Assembly (NCBI GenBank): GCA_024398075.1
Contig: JAKSJM010000017.1
Coordinates: 1-49,831, forward strand
Origin: Bacteroidales bacterium
GTDB lineage: Bacteria; Bacteroidota; Bacteroidia; Bacteroidales; UBA932
Reading direction: 5' to 3'
Length of the DNA: 49,831 nt
The notes under the pieces were generated by a model, which was not told the DNA's origin, made no database searches, and saw only the letters and a program-made list of their open reading frames with translations. This document shows, piece by piece, positions 16,319 to 29,303 of the stretch (position 1 is the first letter of the stretch; every line of letters begins with the position of its first letter). Both the position numbers and the translations under genes were made by a program.

Positions 16319-17487
16319 AGCAGCCCTGCCAGTATGCGCACTCCCTCCTCCATGCGCTCGGAAGCGAGGAAGGAGAAATTCATGCGCATGGTATTCAGTC
16401 CACTTCCGTCCGTGCAGAAGAAAGTACCTGCCACATACGCCACGCCAGCGGCCAGGGCGCGGTCGTAGAGCTTCACTGTGTCGAACCCTTCTGGAAGGGT
16501 GAGAAACAGGAAGAGACCGCCCTCTGGATGCGTCCAGGACACGCCTGCAGGCATATATTTCTCCAGAAGCGAAAGAAGAAGATCCCTCTTCGTACGGTAT
16601 AGGTCAATGCTCTTGGCTAGATTACGGTCCAGCATACCACTTGCCATGAATTCCGCAGCGATGTACTGGTCCATGATAGGTGGACATAGATCCAATGACT
16701 GCTTGCAGACATATATTCTGTCCAATAGTTCAGGAGCTGCTATAACCCATCCCAGGCGAAAGCCTGGTGCAAGTATCTTCGAGAACGAGCCGAGATGAAG
16801 CACCCGGTCTGGGCACAATGAGTATATGGTCTCCACAGGAGCTCCTTCGTATCTAAGTTCCCTATAAGGGCTATCCTCAACTATCAGGAAATCATATTCT
16901 TCCGCCAGGCTTACCAGCAGACGGCGCTCATCCAGCGTAAGGGTCTCTCCAGAAGGATTCTGGAAGTCTGGAATCATGTAGAGGAACTTTATCTTCTTTC
17001 CAGCCTCCACGCACGCGTCAATGGCCTGCCTCCATGCATTCTCCCATTCAGAAATATCCGAGACATGAGGCACACCCACTATGTCCGCTCTATAGGACTT
17101 GAAGGACTGAAGTGCCCCCAGATAGCTTGGATTGGAGGTCAGGACCACGTCACCTGGGTCTACAAGAACCCTTGTGCACACATCTATGCCCTGCTGCGAG
17201 GAAGAGGTGATCTGCACGCGCTCCACAGGCACGCCATAGCGTGCCGACACGGCCGCGCGCAGCTCAGGCACGCCCTGGGTCGCGCCGTACTGGAACGCCT
17301 TCGCGCCGTACTTGTCTATCACCGCGGCGCTCAGGGCCTTGATATCCTCCAGAGGGAAGGTGGACGCATGAGGATATCCTCCCGCGAAGGAGTATATCTC
17401 ATTCAGGTCCACTTTCTTGAATATCTCCCTCACAGGGGAGCGGAAGAAGGAGAAGGTGTCTTCCGAAAAGAATGCATTGTACTCCAT
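16315..17487 (-). CDS. PLP-dependent class I/II aminotransferase, probable succinyl-diaminopimelate aminotransferase
   Basis: A 390-residue fold-type I aminotransferase. NPSGETLTLDERR, EDSPYRELRY and SFSKILAPGFRLGW (containing the PLP Lys) are visible, and the sequence resembles the 2-aminoadipate/MocR-type branch. The frame extends 12 codons further upstream, but the ATG at 17487 starts 1 bp after the dapD stop codon and gives the natural N-terminus. It is the sixth and last gene of the lysine operon, directly behind dapD. The succinylase pathway needs an aminotransferase between DapD and DapE, so that role is the best guess; it is inferred from position. Confidence 0.8.
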   Translation of the reverse strand: MEYNAFFSEDTFSFFRSPVREIFKKVDLNEIYSFAGGYPHASTFPLEDIKALSAAVIDKYGAKAFQYGATQGVPELRAAVSARYGVPVERVQITSSSQQGIDVCTRVLVDPGDVVLTSNPSYLGALQSFKSYRADIVGVPHVSDISEWENAWRQAIDACVEAGKKIKFLYMIPDFQNPSGETLTLDERRLLVSLAEEYDFLIVEDSPYRELRYEGAPVETIYSLCPDRVLHLGSFSKILAPGFRLGWVIAAPELLDRIYVCKQSLDLCPPIMDQYIAAEFMASGMLDRNLAKSIDLYRTKRDLLLSLLEKYMPAGVSWTHPEGGLFLFLTLPEGFDTVKLYDRALAAGVAYVAGTFFCTDGSGLNTMRMNFSFLASERMEEGVRILAGLL

Positions 17488-17488
17488 C

Positions 17489-18262
17489 CTATCTAAGCAG
17501 ATCTTCCAGTGAAGTAGAGCCATCGGTCTTGGCGTCCCTATACTTGACTATGACTGGACAGTAGAGATGTATGCCCGCCTCGGCGCCTGGTCCTTTGGTC
17601 ACAGGACGTGAGCCAGCAACTACAACTGCGCCAGAAGGGACTATCATCTGACCGTTTTCATTGGCCCTTATCCACTCACCCGTGGTAGCATCGTAGATAG
17701 CTGTGGAGGCGTTTATGATGACTCCTGTGCCTATAACGGCATTCTCACGCACGATGGTGCCCTCGTAGATGCCACAGTTGCCCCCGATGAAGACATTGTC
17801 CTCCACGATCACAGGGAGTGCACCCACAGGCTCCAGCACACCGCCGATCTGCGATGCCGCTGAGAGGTGCACGTGCTTGCCTATCTGCGCGCACGAGCCC
17901 ACCAGCGCGTGCGAGTCTATCATGGTACCCTCGTCGACGTATGCGCCTACATTGACATAAGCCGGCGGCATCATGACTACCGAAGGGGCGAGGAACGCGC
18001 CGCGACGCACTGAGCTGCCGCCTGGCACTATCCTCACGCCATCCTCCACGGTGAATTTTCTTACAGGATATGTATCCTTGTCCAGAAAGCCACCTGGCAT
18101 CTCGGTGAGTCTACCCAGTCGGAATCCAGACAGGATCACCTGCTTCACCTCTGGGTTCACTACCCATCCGTTCTCTGTCTTCTCGGCGACTCTGATCTCG
18201 CCATTCTCAAGCCCCTCCATCGTAGAGTCGAAGAGCTCTATCTGTCTCAAAATATCTTCCAT
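17489..18262 (-). CDS. dapD: 2,3,4,5-tetrahydropyridine-2,6-dicarboxylate N-succinyltransferase
   Basis: It transfers succinyl from succinyl-CoA to tetrahydrodipicolinate in diaminopimelate synthesis. 257 residues. The central half is a left-handed beta-helix of hexapeptide repeats ([20 protein letters not shown], then the IGGVLEP and [10 protein letters not shown] turns), and [15 protein letters not shown] plus [14 protein letters not shown] are DapD signatures. It lies between dapA (2-bp gap) and the aminotransferase (1-bp gap). Confidence 0.93.
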   Translation of the reverse strand: MEDILRQIELFDSTMEGLENGEIRVAEKTENGWVVNPEVKQVILSGFRLGRLTEMPGGFLDKDTYPVRKFTVEDGVRIVPGGSSVRRGAFLAPSVVMMPPAYVNVGAYVDEGTMIDSHALVGSCAQIGKHVHLSAASQIGGVLEPVGALPVIVEDNVFIGGNCGIYEGTIVRENAVIGTGVIINASTAIYDATTGEWIRANENGQMIVPSGAVVVAGSRPVTKGPGAEAGIHLYCPVIVKYRDAKTDGSTSLEDLLR

Positions 18263-18264
18263 GA

Positions 18265-19152
18265 TTAAAATAGTTCAGCAAGTGTCTGTCTCATAATTTC
18301 TTCCGTCTCCTCAGTAGCTGGATAGAGCGGCAGGCGGAGGCTGTTCTCCATAAGTCCCATCTGGGCGAGCGCCGCCTTCACAGGGATAGGGTTTGACTCC
18401 ACGAAGCAGTTCTTGAAGAGCGGCATCAGTTTGTAGTGCAGCGCGCGCGCCGCCTTCATGTCGTCACGCTCCAGCGCCTCCACCAGCTGCACCATCCTCA
18501 CAGGGTCCACATTTGACGCTACACTGATCACTCCGTCTGCACCTGTCGCCATGAGCAAGAGGGTCTCGTCATCATTGCCACTAAGCACAGAGAAGCCCTC
18601 CGGACGGTGACGCAGGATCTGCGAGATCTGCGAATAGCGGCTTGACGCCTCCTTTACGGCCACGATATTCTCGACCTCTTCGGCCAGCCTCAGCGTGGTC
18701 TCGGCCTCGATGTTTGACCCTGTACGGCCTGGGACATTGTAAAGGACAATATCCTTGTCGGTCGACTCCGCTACAGCCTTGAAATACTCGAAAAGGCCCT
18801 TCTGCGTAGGTTTGTTGTAGTAAGGCACCACCACGAGGAAAGCGTCGGGACCGAAAGGCTCCAGCACCTTTATGCTGGCAATGGTCTGGGCAAGCGAGTT
18901 CGTGCCGCCACCCACTATCACAGGGCGGCCCTGGGCATGCTCCTTGGTCACCTGAAGTATCTTGATCTTCTCGATGTCGGTAAGGCACGGCGTCTCGCCT
19001 GTGGTTCCCAGAGGCACGAGGAAGTGCATTCCCGCCTCTACCTGTCTATCTGTCTGTCTGGCAATGGCTTCGTAATCCACCACTGCACCATTCTGTGCGA
19101 ATGGAGTAGGAAGGGCTGTACCACAGCCCTTGAAAAATATATGATTGGCCAT
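18265..19152 (-). CDS. dapA: 4-hydroxy-tetrahydrodipicolinate synthase
   Basis: This class I aldolase condenses aspartate semialdehyde with pyruvate, the first committed step to diaminopimelate. At 295 residues it has family length. GTTGETPCL near residue 50, the catalytic Tyr in [12 protein letters not shown] (about 138) and the Schiff-base Lys in IVAVKEAS (about 168) are all present. It is placed between dapB and dapD in the lysine operon, with 2-4 bp gaps. Confidence 0.95.
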   Translation of the reverse strand: MANHIFFKGCGTALPTPFAQNGAVVDYEAIARQTDRQVEAGMHFLVPLGTTGETPCLTDIEKIKILQVTKEHAQGRPVIVGGGTNSLAQTIASIKVLEPFGPDAFLVVVPYYNKPTQKGLFEYFKAVAESTDKDIVLYNVPGRTGSNIEAETTLRLAEEVENIVAVKEASSRYSQISQILRHRPEGFSVLSGNDDETLLLMATGADGVISVASNVDPVRMVQLVEALERDDMKAARALHYKLMPLFKNCFVESNPIPVKAALAQMGLMENSLRLPLYPATEETEEIMRQTLAELF

Positions 19153-19156
19153 GATA

Positions 19157-19828
19157 CTATCTATTGAAAATTATGTCCTTGAACTCAAATACGCCGTCGA
19201 GGCTCTCGGTGCGCAGAGCGGCCTCCACTGCACCCGCAGCAAAGCCCTCCCTCGAGAATGCCTCGTGTGTGAGGGTGATCCTGTCATTTGCTCCTTCAAA
19301 GCCGAGGGTGTGGATGCCAGGGATCTCTCCACAACGCACTGAGGCGATGTCTGGCGCGACACCAGTGTTTGCCTCAACGATGTCAGCAATGGACTTCGCT
19401 GTACCACTTGGACGGTCCAGCTTGTGGATGTGATGCTTTTCCTCCACGAACGCGCCGTATCCACCAGCTTCTGCAAGCATCTTTGAAAGAAAGTCAGAGG
19501 CAGCGAAGAAGACATTGACCCCGATGGAGAAATTCGATGCGTAAATCATGGTGGTACCGCACTCCTTGAAATAGCTGATTACCTCGTCCTTGATGTCATT
19601 CCAGCCCGTAGTACCCACTACCACGGCCTTGAAATGCTCTGCGAGGAACTTGTAGTTCGCCCTGAATGCTGATGGTGTAGTGAAGTCAATGCAGACGCAT
19701 TCCTTCGCGAGCTGCTGGTCTACAGAAGTGATGTCCTCGCTAGCTCCAGCGCATTCCAAGCCTCTGAGCTTGAGATTGTTCTCTACCATATGGCCCATCT
19801 TGCCATATCCGGATATGATGATTTTCAT
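19157..19828 (-). CDS. dapB: 4-hydroxy-tetrahydrodipicolinate reductase
   Basis: It reduces the DapA product with NAD(P)H. The 223 residues are shorter than the 270 or so of the enterobacterial enzyme. The N-terminal Rossmann motif is SGYGKMG; the catalytic and substrate-binding block VEEKHHIHKLDRPSGTAK is intact near residues 125-142. It follows lysC by 3 bp and precedes dapA by 4 bp. Confidence 0.94.
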   Translation of the reverse strand: MKIIISGYGKMGHMVENNLKLRGLECAGASEDITSVDQQLAKECVCIDFTTPSAFRANYKFLAEHFKAVVVGTTGWNDIKDEVISYFKECGTTMIYASNFSIGVNVFFAASDFLSKMLAEAGGYGAFVEEKHHIHKLDRPSGTAKSIADIVEANTGVAPDIASVRCGEIPGIHTLGFEGANDRITLTHEAFSREGFAAGAVEAALRTESLDGVFEFKDIIFNR

Positions 19829-19831
19829 AGT

Positions 19832-21187
19832 TTATTCAAATAGTGATTTATGAATGCCATTCACGGCCTCTGGAAGCGCCTCGCTGTCCACAACGACCGA
19901 GATGTTGATATATGATGCTCCCTGAGAAATCATATAGAGTTTCTTTCCCTGAAGAGCACCGAGGATGTTCTGCATGAGACCATCTATGTTTACAAGATTC
20001 TTTCCAATGACAGATATCTGGGACTTGCCCTCATCCATCACTACATCGGCGAACTCTGAGAGTTCCCTTGTAACCTTCTCGATGTTCTTCGGAGCATGGT
20101 CGCAAGTCACGGAGATGTTTGCCTCTGTGGTGCTGATCAGGTCCACGGAAACATTGTTACGACTGAAGATGTCGAAAACCTTGCTGAGGAAGCCAGACGC
20201 ATCGATCATCTTCGTGGAGAAGATGTTGATCACGAGGATGTCCTTCTTGAAGGACACCGACTTCACGCTGTCCTCGGTGCCGGCCTCCTCGATGATGAGG
20301 GTGCCACTGCCTGAAGGCTTCATGGAGTTCAGCACATAGATAGGAATGTTCTGTCTTACAGCAGGTTCGATGGTCAGAGGATGCAGCACCTTGGCGCCGA
20401 AATGCGCCATCTCTGCGGCCTCCTCGAAGGAGATGACATCGAGTTTCTTAGCAGTAGGGACCATGCGAGGGTCAGCGGTGAGGACGCCGTCTACGTCGGT
20501 CCAGATCTCGATGGCCTCTGCACCAAGAGCCATACCGATGAGGGATGCCGTGTAGTCCGAACCGCCACGACCGAGCACTGAGGTCACGCCACTGACGTCA
20601 CTAGCGATGAAGCCCTGGGTGATGACAGCCTGATGTCCCTGAAAAGCATCGCCCACAACGATTGGCACGAGCTCACAGATTCTGCCCTCCTGCGGCTCGC
20701 CCTTCATGAGCTCGCCCTCAGTGATCATCATCTTGCGCGCATCCACCCAAGAGGTCTTGATGCCTCTGGCGTTCATGGCATAGCTGATGATGGTTGAAGA
20801 GAGAAGTTCTCCATTTGACACGATCATGGCCTTGCTTCGCTCGCTGAGCTCGCCCAGAGCGCATACCGCGATGACGAACTGCTCAAGCTCGTCGCAGATC
20901 TCGTTCACGCTGGACACAGCTGGAAGCATGAGTCCAGCGTTGCCATCAAGGAGTTCATCAGCCACGTCTATGTGTCTGTTTCTGAGCTGTGCGAGCAGCT
21001 CCATCGCTGCCTTGTGATCCTTGGCTGCAGCCTTGTCAGCGATGAGATAGAGTAGGTCTGTGACGCCAGACATAGCCGACACCACCACGACTGGCTGCTT
21101 CTCGATCTTCGAGCCAATGATATCGATGGTTCTCGAGATCGCTTCGTTTCCGGCCACTGATGTGCCGCCGAATTTCATTACAATCAT
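19832..21187 (-). CDS. lysC: aspartate kinase (monofunctional, ACT-regulated)
   Basis: It phosphorylates aspartate to open the aspartate amino-acid family. 451 residues: the kinase domain starts MKFGGTSVAGNE and carries FIASDVSGVTSVLGRGGSDYTA and EIWTDVDGVLTADPR. Two ACT-like domains occupy about residues 300-451. No homoserine dehydrogenase domain is attached. Placement in the diaminopimelate operon makes it the likely lysine-sensitive isozyme; this is inference. It lies 7 bp behind the M20 gene. Confidence 0.95.
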   Translation of the reverse strand: MIVMKFGGTSVAGNEAISRTIDIIGSKIEKQPVVVVSAMSGVTDLLYLIADKAAAKDHKAAMELLAQLRNRHIDVADELLDGNAGLMLPAVSSVNEICDELEQFVIAVCALGELSERSKAMIVSNGELLSSTIISYAMNARGIKTSWVDARKMMITEGELMKGEPQEGRICELVPIVVGDAFQGHQAVITQGFIASDVSGVTSVLGRGGSDYTASLIGMALGAEAIEIWTDVDGVLTADPRMVPTAKKLDVISFEEAAEMAHFGAKVLHPLTIEPAVRQNIPIYVLNSMKPSGSGTLIIEEAGTEDSVKSVSFKKDILVINIFSTKMIDASGFLSKVFDIFSRNNVSVDLISTTEANISVTCDHAPKNIEKVTRELSEFADVVMDEGKSQISVIGKNLVNIDGLMQNILGALQGKKLYMISQGASYINISVVVDSEALPEAVNGIHKSLFE

Positions 21188-21194
21188 AGTTCGT

Positions 21195-22226
21195 TTATAT
21201 ATTTTTCAAAGTTTCAAACATTCTTACATACTGGTCACGAGCACTTTCCAGTTCGGAAAGTCTAATCTGCTCCTCCGGTCTATGTGCCACCAGGATGGAG
21301 CCTGGGCCGCAGAGTATCTTCTCAGGGAAATTCGTGAGCTGAGGAGTGTCGCTGCCGAACGCCACAGTCTTTGTCGGGAAACCTTCGAGCGTGGTGTAGT
21401 GCATAGGAGTATCTCCGCCGAAGGCCTGGAATTCCAAGCGTGGACTGCCGTCAATGCATCCCAATGCATCAGCAGCCTCAGCAATGAACCTCTCCACCAT
21501 ACTGTCGGAAGCGAATGTGGTGCGGAAGTACAGACGACATTCAAGGCGCTCGCTGAGTATGTTCTGAGGATTGTCGCTGGAGAGCTTTCCTATGTTCCAG
21601 GTGGTCTCTCCAAGCAGTTCGTCCTTAGGCCACTGCTGAGCCTTCAGATGGCTCAGGAATGTGTAGAAAGTGTCAATGGCACTTTCGCCCATCTTCGGGT
21701 AGCCTGAATGGAATGGCTTTCCATGGAAGGTCAACGCGAAAGACTTAGTGCCTTTGCTGGCGCTCACCATGCTTCCATCAGTCGGCTCGCCGACGATCAC
21801 GGCGCGGCCGCCAGGGTGCTGCGTGCGGAAGGCCTTGGCTCCGAAGGAGCCGGTCTCCTCGCCGCTAAGCAGCAGAAGGCCGAAGCCGCTGTGCCCTCTC
21901 CGCTCCAGTTCCAGACACGCGCTATACAGCGCGAATATCTGGCCCTTCGCGTCGCAGGTCCCGCGTCCTCGGAAGATAGTATCTCCGTCTTCCAGACTTT
22001 CCATGCTCGGAGCGATGTATGGAGGTACTGTGTCCATATGCGAGCAGAACACTATCTCCGGCTCACCCCAGCTAAAGAGGAGGTTTTCAGTACCGTCTCC
22101 TACTTCCCAGCGTTCAAGCTTGCAGGCTGGTGTCTTAAAGGCGGCAGACAGATGCTCGGATAGAGCCCTTTCCTTTCCAGAAGTGGACTCAATCCTGAGC
22201 ATGTCCATGAATAGTTCGATATTCAT
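21195..22226 (-). CDS. M20 family metallohydrolase, probable succinyl-diaminopimelate desuccinylase
   Basis: 343 residues, first gene of the lysine operon. Zinc-site motifs of M20 deacylases are present: CSHMDTVPP (about 61-69), GRGTCDAKGQ (about 90-99, bridging Asp) and SGEETGSFGAK (catalytic Glu pair, about 120-130). An internal dimerisation domain (KPFHSGYPKMGESAID) follows. M20 enzymes also include ArgE-type deacetylases, and sequence alone does not separate them. Co-transcription with dapD, dapA, dapB and lysC favours DapE function. Its ATG lies 18 nt after the T-run of a leader terminator. Confidence 0.85.
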   Translation of the reverse strand: MNIELFMDMLRIESTSGKERALSEHLSAAFKTPACKLERWEVGDGTENLLFSWGEPEIVFCSHMDTVPPYIAPSMESLEDGDTIFRGRGTCDAKGQIFALYSACLELERRGHSGFGLLLLSGEETGSFGAKAFRTQHPGGRAVIVGEPTDGSMVSASKGTKSFALTFHGKPFHSGYPKMGESAIDTFYTFLSHLKAQQWPKDELLGETTWNIGKLSSDNPQNILSERLECRLYFRTTFASDSMVERFIAEAADALGCIDGSPRLEFQAFGGDTPMHYTTLEGFPTKTVAFGSDTPQLTNFPEKILCGPGSILVAHRPEEQIRLSELESARDQYVRMFETLKNI

Positions 22227-22244
22227 AAGTTAAGTTCGTAATTT

Positions 22245-22279
22245 AAAAAAAGAAGGCGAACCGCCGGGGCTCGCCTTCT
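22245..22279 (-). terminator. leader terminator (attenuator) of the lysine operon
   Basis: On the minus strand AGAAGGCGA (22279-22271), an 11-nt loop GCCCCGGCGGT, TCGCCTTCT (22259-22251) and seven T form a textbook intrinsic terminator. It lies between the operon promoter and the first structural gene, not after a gene. The CCCCGGCGG in its loop is complementary to CTGCCGGGG inside the upstream leader ORF. Confidence 0.9.
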
Positions 22280-22308
22280 CGTATCTTTCTTCGCTTTTTC
22301 AGTTCAGA

Positions 22309-22383
22309 TTACTTCATAGAGGACCCCGGCAGACTGCACACCTGCTTCTTGCACTTGGAATCCTGCTTTATGAAAGACATCAT
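22309..22383 (-). CDS. lysine-rich leader peptide (putative attenuator peptide)
   Basis: A 24-codon ORF starting ATG ATG and ending TAA. Five codons are Lys (AAG at positions 6, 10, 12, 13 and 24), with the cluster KCKK at 10-13. It begins about 12-18 nt after the expected transcription start of the promoter at 22402-22431 and ends 29 nt before the terminator stem. Codons 18-20 (CTG CCG GGG) can form 9 pairs with the terminator loop, and CTC/GAG could extend the helix into the terminator stem. Scarce charged tRNA-Lys would stall the ribosome at the Lys cluster, leave codons 18-20 free and favour antitermination. It is too short for routine gene calling. Confidence 0.72.
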   Translation of the reverse strand: MMSFIKQDSKCKKQVCSLPGSSMK

Positions 22384-22401
22384 ATCTAAAACTGATTTTT
22401 G

Positions 22402-22431
22402 CAAATGTAAAGATTATTTCTTGCTTTCCAA
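22402..22431 (-). promoter_or_regulatory. promoter of the lysine operon
   Basis: On the minus strand TTG (22431-22429), a 19-nt spacer and TACATTTG (22409-22402), a full match to the Bacteroidota consensus. It starts 30 nt past the end of the carboxylesterase gene. Confidence 0.85.
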
Positions 22432-22461
22432 ACTTTTGGCTAAAAATTTTAGTAAAAAAGT

Positions 22462-23943
22462 TTAGTCCATCTTGAATGGCTGTCTGTACACCCATGTATC
22501 ACGCTTGTAGTTCTTCATATCCTCCCAGAACTGGTCACCATCGTGAACGGTAGTGGTCTTGTCATTGAATACGACTACAGGCTTGGTCTCAGGATTGTAA
22601 ACCTCCCACTTGAACTTCTTTGTATTTGGAACGCCATCCTTTGCGAATGATACCCAAACGTCACTCATGAAGTCAGCCATCTTGTAGCAAGACTTGTCGC
22701 ATCCTACCATGAAGCGGCCGAGCCAGATGTTGTTGAATACGAATGGCATTTCTACACAGTGGTTTGTAGCGAAGGTGTCATCCATGTGTGGAGATGGCTT
22801 AGCAAATACATAGAGGTACTGCTTGGTGTCACCGAGCTCGTAGCGGATGTCAGCATTCTTGTAAACACTGTTAAGCATGCCATACTCAGCATAGTTGCAT
22901 CCGATGATGGTAGGGATACCCTTTGAGATCTCTGCTACGCGTGGGTCTGTAGGCTGGTAAGGGATGAAGTCGCCATCAAACACAGGAGCGAACCACATAC
23001 CTGCACCATAAATGCGATAGAAGAAGTTCTCAGGGTTCTTTGCACAAACCACATCAGTAGCGGCTGCGAGGAGCTCTGAATAAGGGATAGTCTGGATCTT
23101 GTCGATGTTCTTCTCATCGAGGCCGAGCTTAGCCACGATAGCATTGCCCATCTCCTTAGCCTTAGCCTGATCCATGAAGTTGATCATTGAACCACTCTCG
23201 ATGATACCCTTGTTGAAGAGGCCCTTTGCAGAAGGGGCAACGAGCATGCTGTTCACCTTGCCGCCACCGCCTGACTGGCCGAAGATTGTAACATTGTCAG
23301 GGTCGCCACCGAAAGCCTCGATGTTCTTGTTCACCCACTCGAGTGCCTTTACGATATCGAGAAGGCCTACATTTCCAGAATACCTGTACTTCTCGCCGAA
23401 GTCAGAGATATCCATGAAACCGAGAACGTTGAGTCTGTGGTTGAGGTTCACGAGGACTACATCCTTCTTTGCGAGGTTTGTTCCATCGTAGAAAGGAAGC
23501 TCACTACCTGCACCCATTGCATAGCCACCACCATGGAGCCATACCATTACTGGACGCTTCTTGCCGTCATTGATGCCCTTGGTCCATACATTAAGGAACT
23601 GGCAGTCGTCTGACTGAGTACCATCGTCCCACTGATAGAGGAAAGCCTCACAGTCATCCTCCCAGGTCTTTCTAGGAGCCTGATGACACTGAGCGCCATA
23701 GTAGAGTGCTGTCTGCACGCCCTCCCAGCTGTCTGGATCCTGAGGTGCCTCGAAGCGATTTGCCTTGGCATACTGGATGCCCTTGAAGGTGTAGATACCA
23801 TCCTCGATGTAACCGGATACGGTACCGTAGGTGGTCTTAACGAGAGCAGATGTGCTGTCACAGATGAGGCTATGCTCCTCTGTGCCACAGCAGCACGCAG
23901 CTGCCATAAGGCCAGCTGCTGCGATTGAAAGAATCTTGTTCAT
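22462..23943 (-). CDS. type B carboxylesterase, exported
   Basis: A 493-residue alpha/beta hydrolase with a lipoprotein-like signal (LMAAAC). WLHGGGYAMG forms the oxyanion hole, and the nucleophile S224 lies in FGQSGGGGK. YTFKGIQYAKANRFEAP and SDDCQFLNVWTK are typical of the carboxylesterase/cholinesterase family. It is the third gene of the minus-strand PUL transcript, behind the HTCS and a CE1 esterase (24-bp gap). It could remove acyl or aromatic esters from glycans or glycosides; the actual ester is unknown. Confidence 0.85.
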   Translation of the reverse strand: MNKILSIAAAGLMAAACCCGTEEHSLICDSTSALVKTTYGTVSGYIEDGIYTFKGIQYAKANRFEAPQDPDSWEGVQTALYYGAQCHQAPRKTWEDDCEAFLYQWDDGTQSDDCQFLNVWTKGINDGKKRPVMVWLHGGGYAMGAGSELPFYDGTNLAKKDVVLVNLNHRLNVLGFMDISDFGEKYRYSGNVGLLDIVKALEWVNKNIEAFGGDPDNVTIFGQSGGGGKVNSMLVAPSAKGLFNKGIIESGSMINFMDQAKAKEMGNAIVAKLGLDEKNIDKIQTIPYSELLAAATDVVCAKNPENFFYRIYGAGMWFAPVFDGDFIPYQPTDPRVAEISKGIPTIIGCNYAEYGMLNSVYKNADIRYELGDTKQYLYVFAKPSPHMDDTFATNHCVEMPFVFNNIWLGRFMVGCDKSCYKMADFMSDVWVSFAKDGVPNTKKFKWEVYNPETKPVVVFNDKTTTVHDGDQFWEDMKNYKRDTWVYRQPFKMD

Positions 23944-23967
23944 AAAAACTTAATATCTGTAATTCTG

Positions 23968-29099
<5,132 letters not shown>

Positions 29100-29103
29100 A
29101 TTA

Positions 29104-29135
29104 CAAAAATACACTTTTAAGTCGTTTTATCCCAA
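29104..29135 (-). promoter_or_regulatory. promoter of the HTCS operon
   Basis: On the minus strand TTG (29135-29133), a 21-nt spacer and TATTTTTG (29111-29104). The box ends 4 nt before the ATG at 29099, so transcription would begin at or beside the start codon. Confidence 0.55.
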
Positions 29136-29218
29136 GCGTATTGTATTCAAATGGTGATATTTGGATTTATATGATAGTATTTAAACGATTTTGACACACT
29201 TATCGAAAATAGACAAAG

Positions 29219-29226
29219 TAACTTTG
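29219..29226 (+). promoter_or_regulatory. -7 box (TAACTTTG) of the susC operon
   Basis: TAACTTTG fits TAnnTTTG; the only TTG upstream (29191-29193) is 25 nt away, too far. A poor -33 element is what an activator-dependent PUL promoter would show. The 5' leader would be about 70 nt. Confidence 0.6.
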
Positions 29227-29303
29227 CGACAGGTTATAAATACCCACAATTAATAATGGTATAAACCACAACAAACAATATTATTTCACCAAAACAAATC
29301 ATC

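Noticed and set aside
22227-22461. Lysine riboswitch or T-box in the lysine operon leader
   Set aside because: The transcribed leader is about 170 nt with no recognisable L-box or T-box conserved sequence; the leader-peptide model explains the elements better.
22304-22495. 63-residue minus-strand ORF over the lysine leader
   Set aside because: It begins upstream of the promoter and uses a different frame from the Lys-rich leader; it overlaps the end of the esterase gene.
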